Source of the DNA: Cryptomeria japonica
Lineage: Eukaryota > Streptophyta > Pinopsida > Cupressales > Cupressaceae
NCBI RefSeq assembly: GCF_030272615.1
Contig: NC_081410.1
Location: forward strand, 567,381,152 to 567,445,151
Direction of reading: 5' to 3'
Length of the DNA: 64,000 nucleotides
In this document: in pieces, positions 11,667 to 23,099 of the stretch
Layout of the letters: the number at the start of each line of letters is the position of its first letter
Position numbering within the stretch: the first letter of the stretch is position 1
The notes under the pieces: model-generated
What the model was told of the DNA's origin: nothing
What the model saw: the letters and a program-made list of their open reading frames with translations, nothing else
Database searches by the model: none
Position numbers and translations under genes: made by a program

Positions 11667-13204
11667 AATAGTGATAACAAGGACAAACCGAAAAAGTTCA
11701 AGAAGTTCAAAGGAGGCCAGAGAAACTGTTTTGTAGCAGTTGATGGTGTCACTGATGAGGAATCAGAAGATGAAGAAAATGAGGATATTGTATTTGTAGC
11801 AGTCAAGGAAGATGTGTCAAACAAGAAGGCTCTTGTCTCCCGATTTGATAATTCCAATGAGTGGATTATTGACAGTGGTTGTTCTCACCATATGATTGGT
11901 GACTGGAGTAAGTTTCTTTCTCTGGAAGAGTATGATGGTGGTGTGGTTTGTTCTGGTAATGATGCACCATGAATGGTCAAAAGCAGAGGGTCCATCTCTC
12001 TAAATGGAAAGAGTAGTGCTGACAATGTGTATTGGGTGGAAGGTCTCAGACACAACCTATTGAGTGTTGCCCAACTAAATGATAGTGGACTCACTCTGGA
12101 ATTCAAAAATGGAGTGTGCAAAATAAAAGGAAAGAATGGTGAACTAATGGCCACCGATATGCAGACCAAAGGTAACTTATTTCAGCTGAATGCAAATATA
12201 AGTACATGTCTTATGGCTAGGTTTGATGATATTTGGATATGGCATAGGAGACTCTGCCATGTAAACTTTGACAATATTGTGAAGGCCAGTAAGATCAAGG
12301 CAGTTAGAGGATTGTCGGTGCTGAGTAAACCAGAAAATCCTTTGTGCAGGGAGTGTCAACTGGAGAAAATGTCTTCCTCAACCTTCAAAGGTAAATCTTT
12401 CACTGTAGACAATTTACTTGATCTTGTGCATACTGATTTGTGTGGTCCTATGAAAACTAGGAGTGTGCGGGGAGATAGGTATTTTATGATTCTTCCAAAT
12501 GACTGCTCAAGAATGATGTGGGTCACAATCTTGAAAGACAAGTCTAAAGCCTTTGGAAAGTTCAAATCTTTCAGAGCACTAGTAGAGAAGGAAAGTGGTA
12601 GAAGAATCAAATGCCTTAGAACTGATCAAGGAGGGGAATTCACTTCCGGTGAATTCAACAAATATTGTGAAGAGAATGGAATCAAGAGGCAACTGTTTGC
12701 CCCCCGGACTCCATAGCAGAATGGCTTAGCCAAGAGGAACAACCGGAGTGTGGTTGAAGTGGCTAGAACTATGTTGATCCAAGGAAAGGTCGCTCACACC
12801 TTTTGGAGAGAAGCGGTGAGCACTGCAGTCTACACAATGAATTGGGTACTCATCAAGAAAGGAAAGGATAAGACTCCTTATGAGTACTGGACCGGTAAGA
12901 CACCAGTGGTAAGCTACTTCAGAGTGTTTGGTAGTAAATGTTATATCAAGAGGAGTGAACATCAGAGCAAGTTTGATACTAAATGTGATGAGGGGATATT
13001 CCTAGGGTATTCCACAAAGAGAAAAGCTCTCAAATGTTTCAACAATAGGACTCAGAGAATTGTTGAAAGCATCAATGTTAGGGTTGATGAAAACTTTGAG
13101 AAACCTGAGGAAACTGGCAGAGAGCATGTAGGAGATGAACCGGTAGTAACCTTCTAGGAACCGGTTGCAAATCAGCCTAGTACCAATAATTGTGCTCCTA
13201 CATC
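11667..13204 (+). pseudogene. copia protease-integrase part of pol
   Basis: After the shift the frame reads an acidic linker (TDEESEDEENEDI) and the protease active site WIIDSGCSHHM at about 11862-11894. A TGA at 11970-11972 follows. Then come the pre-integrase zinc region (WHRRLCHVNFDNI, CRECQLEK) and the integrase core with HTDLCGPMK and RTDQGGEFTSGEF. A TAG at 12714-12716 precedes QNGLAKRN, where copia integrases have a catalytic glutamate; here it is lysine (codon 12732-12734). The C-terminal part has YWTGKTPVVSYFRVFGSKCY and GIFLGYS. A last TAG at 13155-13157 precedes the RT frame. Confidence 0.9.
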
Positions 13205-13205
13205 G

Positions 13206-14918
13206 GTGGATGCTGATGTTGATGAAGATGAGGATGAAGAAGAAAAGCAAGAGGAATCTGTTAAGAATATACCTAGGTATGTAAAACTCATTCATGATCC
13301 AAAGCAAATCATAGGAGACAAAGATGCAGGAATTATTACAAGAAGAAAGGTCAGAGAAAACTCATGTATGATCTCTGAATTTGAGCCTAAATCATTCAAA
13401 GAGGCACATAAAGATGAAGACTGGATCAAGGCAATGGAAGAGGAACTTGATCAGATAGAGAAGAATGGTACATGGTCTTTGGTACCCAGACTGGAGCATA
13501 AAAATGTCATTGGAACCAAATGGGTCTTCAGAAATAAATTGAATGAGGATGGCACAGTGGTAAGGAACAAAGCCAGACTAGTATGTAAAGGATATGCCCA
13601 AGAAGAAGGAGAAGACTATGGAGAAACCTTTGCTCCAGTAGCAAGATTGGAAGGAGTTTGTATGCTTCTTGCATATGCAGGTTTTAAAGGATTCAAGGTA
13701 TACCAAATGGATGTAAAATCTGCATTTCTAAATGGAATACTTGAAGAGAAGGTGTATATAGAGCAACCAGATGAGTTTTCCCTATCAAAAGACAGTAACA
13801 TGGTGTGTAGGCTACATAAAGCCTTGTATGGTCATAAGCAGGCACCTATAGCATGGTATGAATGCTTGCACTCCCATCTTGTGAAGATTGGATTGGAAAG
13901 AACAAGTGAAGATAGCAATATCTACTTGAAATCAAAAGGAGATCAAATTATGATCTGTGAAGTATTTGTTGATGACATAATCTTTGGTGGAGATGACAAG
14001 ATGAGTCATGACTTTGTAGAGGAGATGAAAAAGGAGTTTGAGATGTCACTCATAGGGGAGATTAAGTTCTTCATTGGATTGCAGATTCAACAAATGAAAG
14101 ATGGAATCTTTATTACTCAGTCCAAGTATGTCAAAGAGGTGTTGAAGACCTTTGGCATGGAAGACAACAAACTGGTTGGAACACCAATGGTGACCTGTTG
14201 TAAACTATCAAAAGAGGATGACTCAGCATTCGCAAATGAGAAGGAATACCAATCAATGATTGGTAAGTTGCATTATGTAGTGCATAGTAGACCGGACATT
14301 GCACATGCAGTGGGTATTACCGCTCGATTTCAGCAAAGCCCAAGAGAATCCCACTTGGTAGCAGTCAAGCGGATTCTTAGATATCTAAAGGGAACTATTG
14401 ACTATGGATTATGGTATCCATACAATGATGATTTCAATCTAAAAGTGTTCACAGATGTTGATTGGGCTAGTAATGTGGATGACCGGAAGAGCACAACCGG
14501 TGGTGCATTCTTTCTCGGTGGTAGATTGGTCTCACAGATGAGTAAAAAGCAGAGTTGTATCTCTCGGTCTACAGCAAAAGCGGAGTATGTTGAAGCTTTC
14601 ATGAACTGCACCCAGACTATTTGGATGAAGCATGTATTGAATGGATTCAAATTTCCTGTATCCGAACTGGTAAGTATATTTTGTGACAATACAAGTGCAA
14701 TTAACATTTCCAAGAATCCAGTTTTACATGCTAGAACCAAGCACTTTGAACTCAAGTATCATTTCTTGAGGGAAAAGGTTCAGAACAAAGAGGTGGTATT
14801 GGAACATGTTTCCAGTAAGGAGCAGTTAGCAGACATATTCACCAAGCCTCTACTGAAGGCTACCTTTACCTATCTGAGAGGTGAATTAGGGGTGCTACTC
14901 CTTCAAGAGGTAATCTAA
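13206..14918 (+). CDS. copia reverse transcriptase-RNase H, open 570-aa frame
   Basis: This is the longest open frame in the window and is in frame with the integrase part upstream, so the start codon at 13206 is only the first Met after the last stop; in a live element it would be the C-terminal part of one polyprotein. It runs from an acidic linker ([14 protein letters not shown]) into the copia [61 protein letters not shown] and the catalytic FVDDIIFGG. The RNase H part shows [34 protein letters not shown] and ends near LADIFTKPL. All signature residues I can check are present, unlike the rest of the element. Confidence 0.93.
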   Translation: MDADVDEDEDEEEKQEESVKNIPRYVKLIHDPKQIIGDKDAGIITRRKVRENSCMISEFEPKSFKEAHKDEDWIKAMEEELDQIEKNGTWSLVPRLEHKNVIGTKWVFRNKLNEDGTVVRNKARLVCKGYAQEEGEDYGETFAPVARLEGVCMLLAYAGFKGFKVYQMDVKSAFLNGILEEKVYIEQPDEFSLSKDSNMVCRLHKALYGHKQAPIAWYECLHSHLVKIGLERTSEDSNIYLKSKGDQIMICEVFVDDIIFGGDDKMSHDFVEEMKKEFEMSLIGEIKFFIGLQIQQMKDGIFITQSKYVKEVLKTFGMEDNKLVGTPMVTCCKLSKEDDSAFANEKEYQSMIGKLHYVVHSRPDIAHAVGITARFQQSPRESHLVAVKRILRYLKGTIDYGLWYPYNDDFNLKVFTDVDWASNVDDRKSTTGGAFFLGGRLVSQMSKKQSCISRSTAKAEYVEAFMNCTQTIWMKHVLNGFKFPVSELVSIFCDNTSAINISKNPVLHARTKHFELKYHFLREKVQNKEVVLEHVSSKEQLADIFTKPLLKATFTYLRGELGVLLLQEVI

Positions 14919-15052
14919 AGGTTTGTGCTCCACATCAGTCAGATCTTACTTTGCTATATCTTTTCAGGATTGATGTGTTGAAGGATGCTACTCCTCAAGG
15001 GGAGCAGCATAGTGGAACAGGGAAGCTCGTGCCTCCACTTTGGCATTGTTGT

Positions 15053-15163
15053 CAAAGGGGGAGAAGATGTGAAGTGGAAAAGATATCTATAGTATTAAGG
15101 AGAAAATGTGATGCAGAAAGAGAGATATCTTTGTATATTGCCATCAATGCCAAAGGGGGAGAT
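15053..15163 (+). other. copia polypurine tract, with a second copy about 100 bases upstream
   Basis: CAAAGGGGGAGAT (15151-15163) directly abuts the 3' LTR start and is the expected plus-strand primer. A near-identical CAAAGGGGGAGA at 15053-15064 follows GGCATTGTTGT, similar to the GCCATCAATGC before the real tract. The region 14919-15150 between RNase H and the tract has no convincing extra gene. Confidence 0.85.
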
Positions 15164-16126
15164 TGTTGGCATATGTGCAGAATATGTTGACATGATGATA
15201 TTGTGTTGTCATTGATGTCAATATGCTGAAAGAATGAACCAGTAATATGCTCAAGAGAGAACCGGTAATATGATGAAAGAGTGAACCAGTAATATGATAA
15301 AGAGTGAACAGGTTAATTGAAGTTAAGCAACTGGCAAAGTGAATTGGTATAATGTTGAGAACCGGTATATGTGCTATAGGTGAAGCGGTTTCATATGGTA
15401 TGACTACCAGTTGGTAGTCTTAGCTTCAGGGTTTCCGGTTGAAGTGTTTCGAGCCTGTGTGATTCAACCGATGGCATTGTGTGATAAATTAGCATTGTAA
15501 TGGAGATCAGATCAGGTTGCCACATCAGCCTCGTGCACATGAAGGATCTTGCATGAAGGAGATTGATCCTATCTACCTTGGGAATGTGTGAATTCTCTGC
15601 AAACGGTGGAGAACGTATGATGGGTTATCGCCTCCAAGAAGTAGTGAAGAATGAATGATGGAGAATGTCTTGAGATCTGTTCAAGACCGTTGTATTCAAA
15701 TGCAAAGTGTTCAATGGTCAAGATTGAACCGACTGGATTGCTCAACCTAAATGTTTAGGGTTTAGGGTTTATGTTACCGACCTATCTATTTCCTATAAGG
15801 TCGATGTTGTGTTTCATGTTGAAGTTGTTGGCAAATGTTGTGTGTGTATCTAAGTGCAAAGATATGTGATTCTTGCCAGACCAGATAAAAGGGTTGATAC
15901 CTGCAAAGTGTGTATGCAGAAGAAAGGAACTAAAGCGGGTCTGCATTGGCATTGAGTGCTATTACCAGATCATTGTAATACATGTTGATCTCTAATCACT
16001 TCAACAATTGGAAAATCCCTTAACTGGGTAGCTTTAACCAGCTTGCTGAAAATCTTTAACAGGGTGACTCAAAGCCATTGAGTTCATAAAATCCTTTAAC
16101 AAGGTAACCTTTAACAGGGTTTAACC
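15164..16126 (+). repeat. copia 3' LTR, right end missing
   Basis: It begins TGTTGGCATATGTGC and matches the 5' LTR base for base in order, including the ACCGGT repeats, the telomere-type box (15754-15771) and the first seven hairpins of the array. Identity ends after GGTTTAACC at 16126; the next bases (TTCGAAAAC) belong to AT-rich sequence not found in the 5' LTR. About the last 550 LTR bases are gone. Confidence 0.93.
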
Positions 16127-17122
16127 TTCGAAAACAAAGAGAAAATAATTAAAATAATTACTAAATAAAGGCTCCCAATTAATCAATAAAGCAAATTAAA
16201 ATAAAATAAAAGAATAAATAATTAATTAGTAATTTTAAATATAAAATCTCCAAATAAAACAATCAATTAAATAAAAAATTAAATAAATAATTAATAAATA
16301 AATAAATTGTAAAATAAATTTCCAAAAAGGCTCCAACAAGAATTCCAATTAAAATAATTTATTCAATAAATATTAAACTCGCAATGAGTATTATTTATTA
16401 ACTACACATTAGAACTCATCACATTATTAATTAATTAATTACCACAATAAAATCAACCCACATAATAATTAAAAAAACATCACATGACAACTTAACCAAA
16501 ATGCTAGAACTGACAAGGTATCGACTAAGCCTAGAATGTGATAGGACATTATATCGTTCTCCGTTTTCAACTTGCCATTGGGATTAGTGATACGCTCAGA
16601 CCTGTGAAGCCAAGTGGAGTCGATGTCTAGTACCTGGAATCCTACATAATACCAAGCGTCTATGCACAACACACACACACACACACATATTATATAGTCA
16701 CAAAGTATACACACTAGTGGAAAGAGAATTGCAACACCACACCCTGCTCGCAATGAGTGGTATGACATTGTCCCTTCCACGAATACATATACATCAATAA
16801 CATCAATATCGTCATCATATCCATTATAATCATGAAGAAATGTTAGCTCATAACATGATAACATCATAAGTAAACATAAACCATTAAATACACATAAATA
16901 TCCAAACATTAATCTCAACATCAACATAGTCCATAATGTATCATCATCCATATAAAGCATAATGTATCATCTCTCAACATGTAATAACTATCATCCACTA
17001 GAATCATCAAGCATAAACAAAACCATAACATCTACCAAGAGTATCATAAATGTATCTCAACAAGTCCATGAATGTCTAACAATGCATCAAAATAAAAGTG
17101 TATCAAGGAGGGACACTAAACA
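16127..17122 (-). repeat. second gypsy LTR copy, right part
   Basis: An AT-rich stretch (16130-16480) is followed by a segment that matches 7990-8456 in order: GACCTGTGAAG, a block with a TGGAAAGAGAATTG-type motif, and a closing AAGGAGGGACACTAAACA that corresponds to GAGGGAGGGGCACTACA. An (AC)n run lies at about 16669-16687. The frame 16469-16960 on the minus strand is not a recognisable protein. Together with 8457-9245 this is read as one LTR copy split by the copia insertion and shortened by deletion. Confidence 0.5.
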
Positions 17123-17171
17123 TTTTCATTTGTGTTTGTGTTTGTATTTGTCCTTTTTTTTTGTTTCAACT

Positions 17172-18430
17172 GTAGACACCTAAAAATGGTCAACGCTTGC
17201 GGAGTCGTACTTTCACATTTGCGCATTGCCTCATTTTAGGTTTTTGCATCGCATTAACATTTTCTCCTATGTCACGCACTTGGTCTTTATCATTTGCGAA
17301 CATTGAGTCCTTCTTCTACATTCTTCATCTGTCTCACTTTCGAATTTGGTCTTGTTGGCAACAATCTTCAATCATGATTTCGGGTCGATCTTTGTCCTTG
17401 TCAATCTTGTCATATTGCGATCGATTCGTCATCGATCCTTGTCCTTTTCAATCATGTCAATTGGCGCATTTTCTCAATCAAATCATTTATCACATTGGTC
17501 ATTTATCAATTCAAAATCATGATCGATATCAATTATCTTCAATCAAGACCTAATTGTCACATTTAGGGTTTCATGATTTAATCATTTAACCTGGTTTGTC
17601 ATTTCCTCCTTTAGGATTAATAAATTATTTATTTATCCTAAGTCTTCTTCTCACAATTAAATGTTCATTTAATTGGCTAATTATTCCTCTTTGTGAATTA
17701 ATTAATAAATGACAAATTATTAATTAATTTACCTAATTCCTCATTTTCCTAATTTTCATCATTTCTAAATTCCTAATTTCCACCTATTTTCTAATTTTCC
17801 TAATTTTAATTTCAGCCTAATTAACTTGTCTTTAGTGCTCCCTATTTTTGTGCTTCATGCGTCATACTCTTGACATAGCAAGATGTCATAAGGTTCTAGT
17901 CCTCTAAGTTTTGCATTGGCAATATATCATAATTCATGACATAGAAGGTGTCATAACCTTCTTCTTTCCACTCAATTGTGCCATTTTTGAAATTAATTGC
18001 TTCCAATATCCATTTCATGCTAATTTGATCATTTTCTCCAATTTATCTATAAATTGGATGAATTTCTTCACTCAAATCCCTTGATTCTTAATTAATAATT
18101 CCTATCAAACTATCGAACTTATGCTTCTAGTACTCTTGATCAATAATCAAAGTCAATCTTGCTTTCAATTGTATGTGCACTTGTAGGTGAGATCCACAAA
18201 TCCATTTGAAGAGGAAAGAAGAACAATGGAGCCGCATGGAAGAAGCATCCAAATTGTTATCTAGTTTGCATGATATTTGCTTTTGAATGCTTTGTTTTTA
18301 TGTCTCTATTGAGTGTGCTTAGGATTAGATCATTGCAATGTGTGATTGAGCTAATAATGAATAATATGTCCTTTTATATATTGCTTTGATGATTCCTAAT
18401 TCCGATGCTACATCAACTATTCCTTTTAAT
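17172..18430 (+). repeat. Tat-type gypsy LTR, plus orientation, probably solo or truncated
   Basis: It starts TGTAGACACCTAAAAATGG, closely like the LTR start at 54773 (TGTAGTACCCTAAAAATGG). CTATAAATTGGATG at about 18046 matches the position type of TCTATAAATTCAAG in the other LTR and could be its TATA region. The right edge is not resolved; 18430 is an estimate from where minus-strand gag-like sequence begins. No gene is seen. Confidence 0.5.
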
Positions 18431-18479
18431 TGTGAGACATCAAATTCAGGTCAAAGTTTTACCCCTTGATGAGAAAGCA

Positions 18480-18722
18480 TGAGGAAATATTTTTGTTAAT
18501 ATTTTTCCATAACCTTTTCCATTAGCTTATGAAATTTTGGGCCTTGTGAAGGCTCAAAAACATGTCCTTCGAATATATCACTATCACTAGAAGACTCATC
18601 TCCTTGTTTTGAAGTTTCTCCAAAAAGGTTTGTTGGATCATATATATGTCTTGAACCTTTTCCAAAGAATTTTATTATTTCTTTGTTTTTCTTTTGAGCC
18701 CTAGTTTCAACAATACAAACCT
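18480..18722 (-). pseudogene. Tat-type gag N-terminus fragment
   Basis: The minus strand reads ETRAQKKNKEIIKFFGKGSR, then a serine/aspartate stretch (QGDESSSDSDIFEG) and HKLMEKVMEKY, then stops. It resembles the N-terminus of the plus-strand gag at 57715 (QTRSSSKNKNKKRE, with a later DSDSSSD). It lies downstream, on the minus strand, of the leader repeats and the LTR ending at 21909, so it fits an inverted Tat-type element whose pol is lost. Confidence 0.5.
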
Positions 18723-18941
18723 TTTTTTATGATGTGAAGTTGAGTGTGTATGTAGATTGGATGAAATGTAATTTGAAGAAAGATGAAGTGAATATGTGAA
18801 ACCTGGGAAGTTATCAAAAGTGCTTTTTAGTTTGTGATATAAGGTGATAATCTTGAACTATAATGTATAGTTATCAAAGGATGATCTAAAGTGAGTCAAG
18901 ATAAATGATAGAAAAATCTTGTTTAATTTCCGTTGTTGTGT

Positions 18942-19085
18942 ATGCGCTAAAATATATGCATTAGAACATGGTTCAAATGCACTAGTTAAGTAATCATATC
19001 TGCCAGGATAGAGATTTCATGCACCAACAATGGTTGTATGTGCTAAGTCAGTTATCAGTGTTAAATGCGCTATTCTAATCAATAT
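18942..19085 (-). repeat. degenerate 21-bp tandem repeat array
   Basis: Copies of ATGCRCTARAA-like units (plus-strand view) start at 18942, 18956, 18977, 18998, 19019, 19038 and 19065. Several spacings are exactly 21. It is the same motif as the cleaner array at 20417-20583 and lies in the presumed leader of the minus Tat-type element. Confidence 0.6.
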
Positions 19086-19696
19086 TTTTTGTTTTTATTG
19101 AATTTTCTGGTGTTTTTGGTCAATTTTTTACTTTTCTGATGTTTTTGGATGATTTTTCTATATTATGACAAGAATGCATAGCATTTAATAAGACAAAATG
19201 GTTATTTTTCCTAATCTAAATGATGAGTGTATGTTTAAGGCTAAAAAACAAGCCCAATTTTTTACTAGTCTAGCACAAGAAAAGACACATCAAACACTTT
19301 TTATCCTAAGTTCAAGGCTTAACTACAATATATCAACCCACACTTGGAATGTCATTCAACTCAAATGTCGCCACACCTAGATGTGTATGTGCATTTTTTT
19401 GTCTTTTGAAAGAGCGAACAGATAGGGACCTCCAAGACTAGAAGGATGATCCAATCACCCTCTCCCCAGAAATCTACAAGTAGATTATGCTATGTCAGGG
19501 ATTTTTGTCTCATCTCTTGGGAGTTGAATGGTGAGTATCTTGGGAGCAAAACTTGCTATGCCCTTGCACTGAAAATTATTGCAATTTTCGGAGGTGAGTC
19601 GAGTGAGCCTCTAACTAAAAGTGTCTAGTCTGAATCCAAGGTAATGTGGTGTCTATACATGCAGCGGTTCACTCATTTAAGAGGTTTCCCAACCCT

Positions 19697-19834
19697 TAGA
19701 ACAAGGGTTTTTACACATCACATGGATACTGGGGGAAACATATGTCGGTATAAAATAGTGGTACCTAGAACAAGGGTTTTTGCGCATCACATGGATACTG
19801 GGGAAAACTTATGTCGGTATAAAACAGTGGTACC
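19697..19834. repeat. 69-bp tandem duplication
   Basis: Two copies, 19697-19765 and 19766-19834, each starting TAGAACAAGGGTTTTT and ending AGTGGTACC, with a handful of differences. They lie in the presumed leader of the minus Tat-type element. The small open frame across them is a by-product of the duplication. Confidence 0.9.
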
Positions 19835-20416
19835 AAGTGGTTGATGACTTTCATCACCACCATAATTATTTATATAGCGGACCATATTAGTATTGCTTAG
19901 GTCATTCCCTCTCACTAGGTGTAACACATCACAGGAGATGGGCCTTCTAAATAGGGTTTAACAAGAAAGTAAGTAGATGGGTCTGGTTTCTGGTCACCCA
20001 AGTTTTCACAAGGGGAGAGAATACACCTACCACCTTACAATCATGAAAGGCACTGATTAATTAACCTCCTAGATTAAGATAGATGATATTATGCTAAAAC
20101 CAAATACACGAGATGCAAAAAGCCTATCATGATAAAGCAAAAAGAAAAGAAAAGTCAAATTATCTTCCTAGATTACACTATGTGAAAATAGAATGCAAGG
20201 ATAAATGATCAAATTACTTCTCCTCCTACTTGTACTAGGTTCCTATATTAAATATTCAAGTATGAATACGAGAAATATAATCTAAATGTAATAAAAACCT
20301 TGCAAAACAGTTGTCAATAATTTCAAAGTGATTTTTTGGACATTTGTGAATAGCTGCAAGAAGAGTTAGATGACAAAATTATAAAAATAGATAAAATAGA
20401 CTGCTAATTGTAACAA

Positions 20417-20583
20417 ATGCACTAAAACAGAGGTCGGATGCACTAAAACAAAAAGCCAATGCACTAGAACACACTACAAATGCGCTAAAACAATTATCAT
20501 ATGCACTAAAACAAACTTAAATGCACCAAAATAAGATTCAAATATGCTAAAAGACTGAACAGATGCGCTAATACAGAGTTTTC
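20417..20583 (-). repeat. 21-bp tandem repeat array, 8 copies
   Basis: Units (plus-strand view ATGCACTAAAACA plus eight variable bases) start at 20417, 20438, 20459, 20480, 20501, 20521, 20542 and 20563. The period is 21 with one 20-bp step. In the element's own sense (minus) the unit is TGTTTTAGTGCAT plus eight bases. Two weaker units follow at about 20633 and 20654. It sits between the presumed PBS/LTR end at about 20750 and the gag fragment. Confidence 0.85.
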
Positions 20584-20754
20584 GTAAACTGATAAAAATT
20601 TCTACAGTTTGAGACTTTTTCTCTCTATCATGGATGCACAAAACTAGAATGAAAATGTGCCAAAATAACTTGTAACGCCTGTAAACACTTTAAAAACTCC
20701 AATTTTTATGTTAAATTTGGGGCTAGGCCCCATGGTAATCTAAAAGTCCTACTT

Positions 20755-21909
20755 TTACAAATATACCAATGAAACTATGAAGAAAATATAATAAAAGCAT
20801 AAAATAAACATATACTTGTAATCTTCAATGTTGTCTCATTGTCTTCTATCTCCAAGGATCTTTTTATCAATTATTTTGCTCTCAAAATTGTAGCACTAAT
20901 GATTTCAAAGATGACAACTAAGAGAATGAAGCTTGTGGTTGTGTAATATTATGATAATGATAGGCTAAATGGAATGTTAATGATGCTAATAAAGCTAAAT
21001 GAATTGCTAATGATGCTAGTGAAGCTAGACAGATTGCTAATACTAAAATGATGCTATGAAATGCTATGATGCTTAGGCCAAAGGATCACAAGATTGCTAT
21101 GTAAACTCAAAATGCAATCATAAATCTCAAATTCTCACTTGTTCACTAGCCTCAAATGAGTCCAAATGATGTCCTTTTGTAGAAAGTCCATGGATCAAAT
21201 CCTAGGTCGCAGAGATCAATGGCTGGGAGTTAGTCTTGTGACAATAAATGGTCGAAAGAAAAAGGGGTAAGATGTTCTTCCTAGGATGACAAGATAGAGG
21301 ACAAGGTGGAAAGAGAGGACACATGGCAAAAATGCTCATTGTGACCAAGGATGAGGACTCCAAAGATATAGGATGGTTGGAGGGAATATACTTTACCCAA
21401 GACATGAAGGAGTCAACAATCTAGGGAGGTTCGAGAATATTTAGGCTTCCTAGGACAAGTGAACAATGAGTCACTTTGACCAAGCTGTTGTGGACAAACC
21501 ACCCTCTAAAATGTAGGGATGTGAGAAAGAATATAGGGGATAGGAGGACACATTAGGGATGTTGATGAAAAATGGAGATTTAAATATTAAAAATATTTAA
21601 TTTATTTAGCTACATGTGGGTGAGGTGGCAGATAAATAGGCATTGACATGGTAAGTGACATGGATTTTAGAAGTATTGACTTTGTCTTTTGAAAAATAAT
21701 TAAATAATTTAGAGTTATTTAATTAATGGAAACTTTAGAAGACTTAGGATTTTAATTAAATAAATTAATATTTATTTAACCTTTAGAAGAATAGACTAAC
21801 ATGAATCACATAAATAAATTAAATTATTTATTTAGTGATAGAGGAATAAGTATTAATTAAATAATTAATATTTAATTAATTTATCTCAAGTCATTTTTTA
21901 GGTGTATAC
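20755..21909 (-). repeat. Tat-type gypsy LTR, minus orientation (left edge approximate)
   Basis: The minus strand starts TGTATACACCTAAAAAATG at 21909, the same family start as at 17172 and 54773. Near 20735-20755 it reads TTTTAGATTACCATGGGGCC, which resembles the post-LTR signature TTTTTGGCGCCCACCGTGGG of this lineage but lacks the GGCGCC core, so the PBS is decayed or different. A run of GCTAATGATGCTA-like repeats (20950-21080) lies inside. No gene is seen. Confidence 0.45.
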
Positions 21910-23099
21910 AATTAACAAAAGTTACTTAAAAGAAAATTATATATATATATAACTACCATACCTGTATCTAGAAAAGTATATGTAGAAGACGTTAACTTAA
22001 GACATAACTTTAGATGTGTTTATTTTCTTAAAAAAAGAGAGAGATATAATAAAATTAAATAGATGGCATTATAATTTAGATGAAAATTCAATGCAAAACA
22101 AAATTGAACTACACAATTTAGATATCCTTGCATACTTCAATCACTCTTTTAGACTAATGAAATCACATATAGAAAGTTCATAACACCTTTCCAAACATTG
22201 AAAAAGTAAATAATTTGTAAACTATCAAAAAATATTGAAAGAGGAGAAACAAATTTTTTTAACTTCATGAATAAAATCAAAGAATCATAATACATTGTGA
22301 GTTAAGGAAATTTCAATCATCGACATTGTTTTCCATGCATCTTGATGTAAATACATGTGTATATCTAAAGATGACCTCTTTTCAATTAGTTATACACTAG
22401 TATAAACAATATATAAAAAAGATTAAAAGTTCAGAAACTACATTCAAATATACTTACAAGTAATGCCTATCATTAAACCTTTGACACTTTCTACTATCAA
22501 ATAGATTAGTACTACCAACCAAAAGGTAAGTGTAAAACCATTCAAAATTTCCCAAACTATTTTGTTGACATATATAATATAGGCCTTAGACTACTCGGCT
22601 TTGTCTATATCGGGGATGTCTTTACATATTTTGAAATTGATTAAAAAGGCATTGCATCAACTAAATAAATCAATTACATGAAATCATAGAGATACCTAAA
22701 CTGATGATATTTTTTATAGAGATCATAGAGCAAGGCATTGTGATGATAAAAAATAGAAATATGCAATAAGATTTATATTTATCTTGGACATGGAAGGGCA
22801 ATTATCAATAGAATGACACCATTAGCCACAAGTACAAGTATATGTGAATGCATGATAAGGTTATATTTTATCTTTCTAAGAAGCCTTTGTCAGTTCAGTA
22901 CACACGCTAGTCATGACAATTCTCTTAAACACACCACATGACTCTTTCACTTCTAGTTATTACAATTTTACATTTCACTTACTCCCGTCTAATCACCTTC
23001 CACTACTGACACTATTCCACTCTTCCGCTACTCTACCAATGCAATTATAACACCTTCTAACACCTTCAGATGTGAAACAATAAAATGAATATCATGCAG
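21910..23099. other. AT-rich intergenic sequence
   Basis: No coding similarity, RNA gene or repeat boundary was recognised. There is a short (TA)n at about 21938. Confidence 0.6.

Larger units (their letters stand above)
9246..16126 (+). mobile_element. Ty1/copia LTR retrotransposon, 3' LTR truncated
   Basis: Order on the plus strand: 5' LTR, initiator-Met-type PBS, gag, protease, integrase, RT, RNase H, polypurine tract, 3' LTR. Integrase before RT is diagnostic of copia. The 3' LTR matches the 5' LTR over about 963 bases and then stops at 16126, where it meets AT-rich gypsy LTR sequence, so about 550 bases are missing and no target-site duplication can be read. An eye count of the shared part gives roughly 6-7% differences, mostly transitions, suggesting an old insertion. 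Coding damage: two gag stops, a gag-pol shift, three pol stops and one integrase active-site change. Confidence 0.95.

Noticed and set aside
16469-16960. 163-aa minus frame
   Set aside because: Lies in repeated LTR-type sequence; Cys/Tyr/Asp-rich composition follows from CATCAT/ATAC repeats.
20417-20583. Evenly spaced repeats considered as a CRISPR array
   Set aside because: Spacing of 21 bases total with about 13-base repeats is too short, units are degenerate, no cas genes, and the setting is a plant retroelement.
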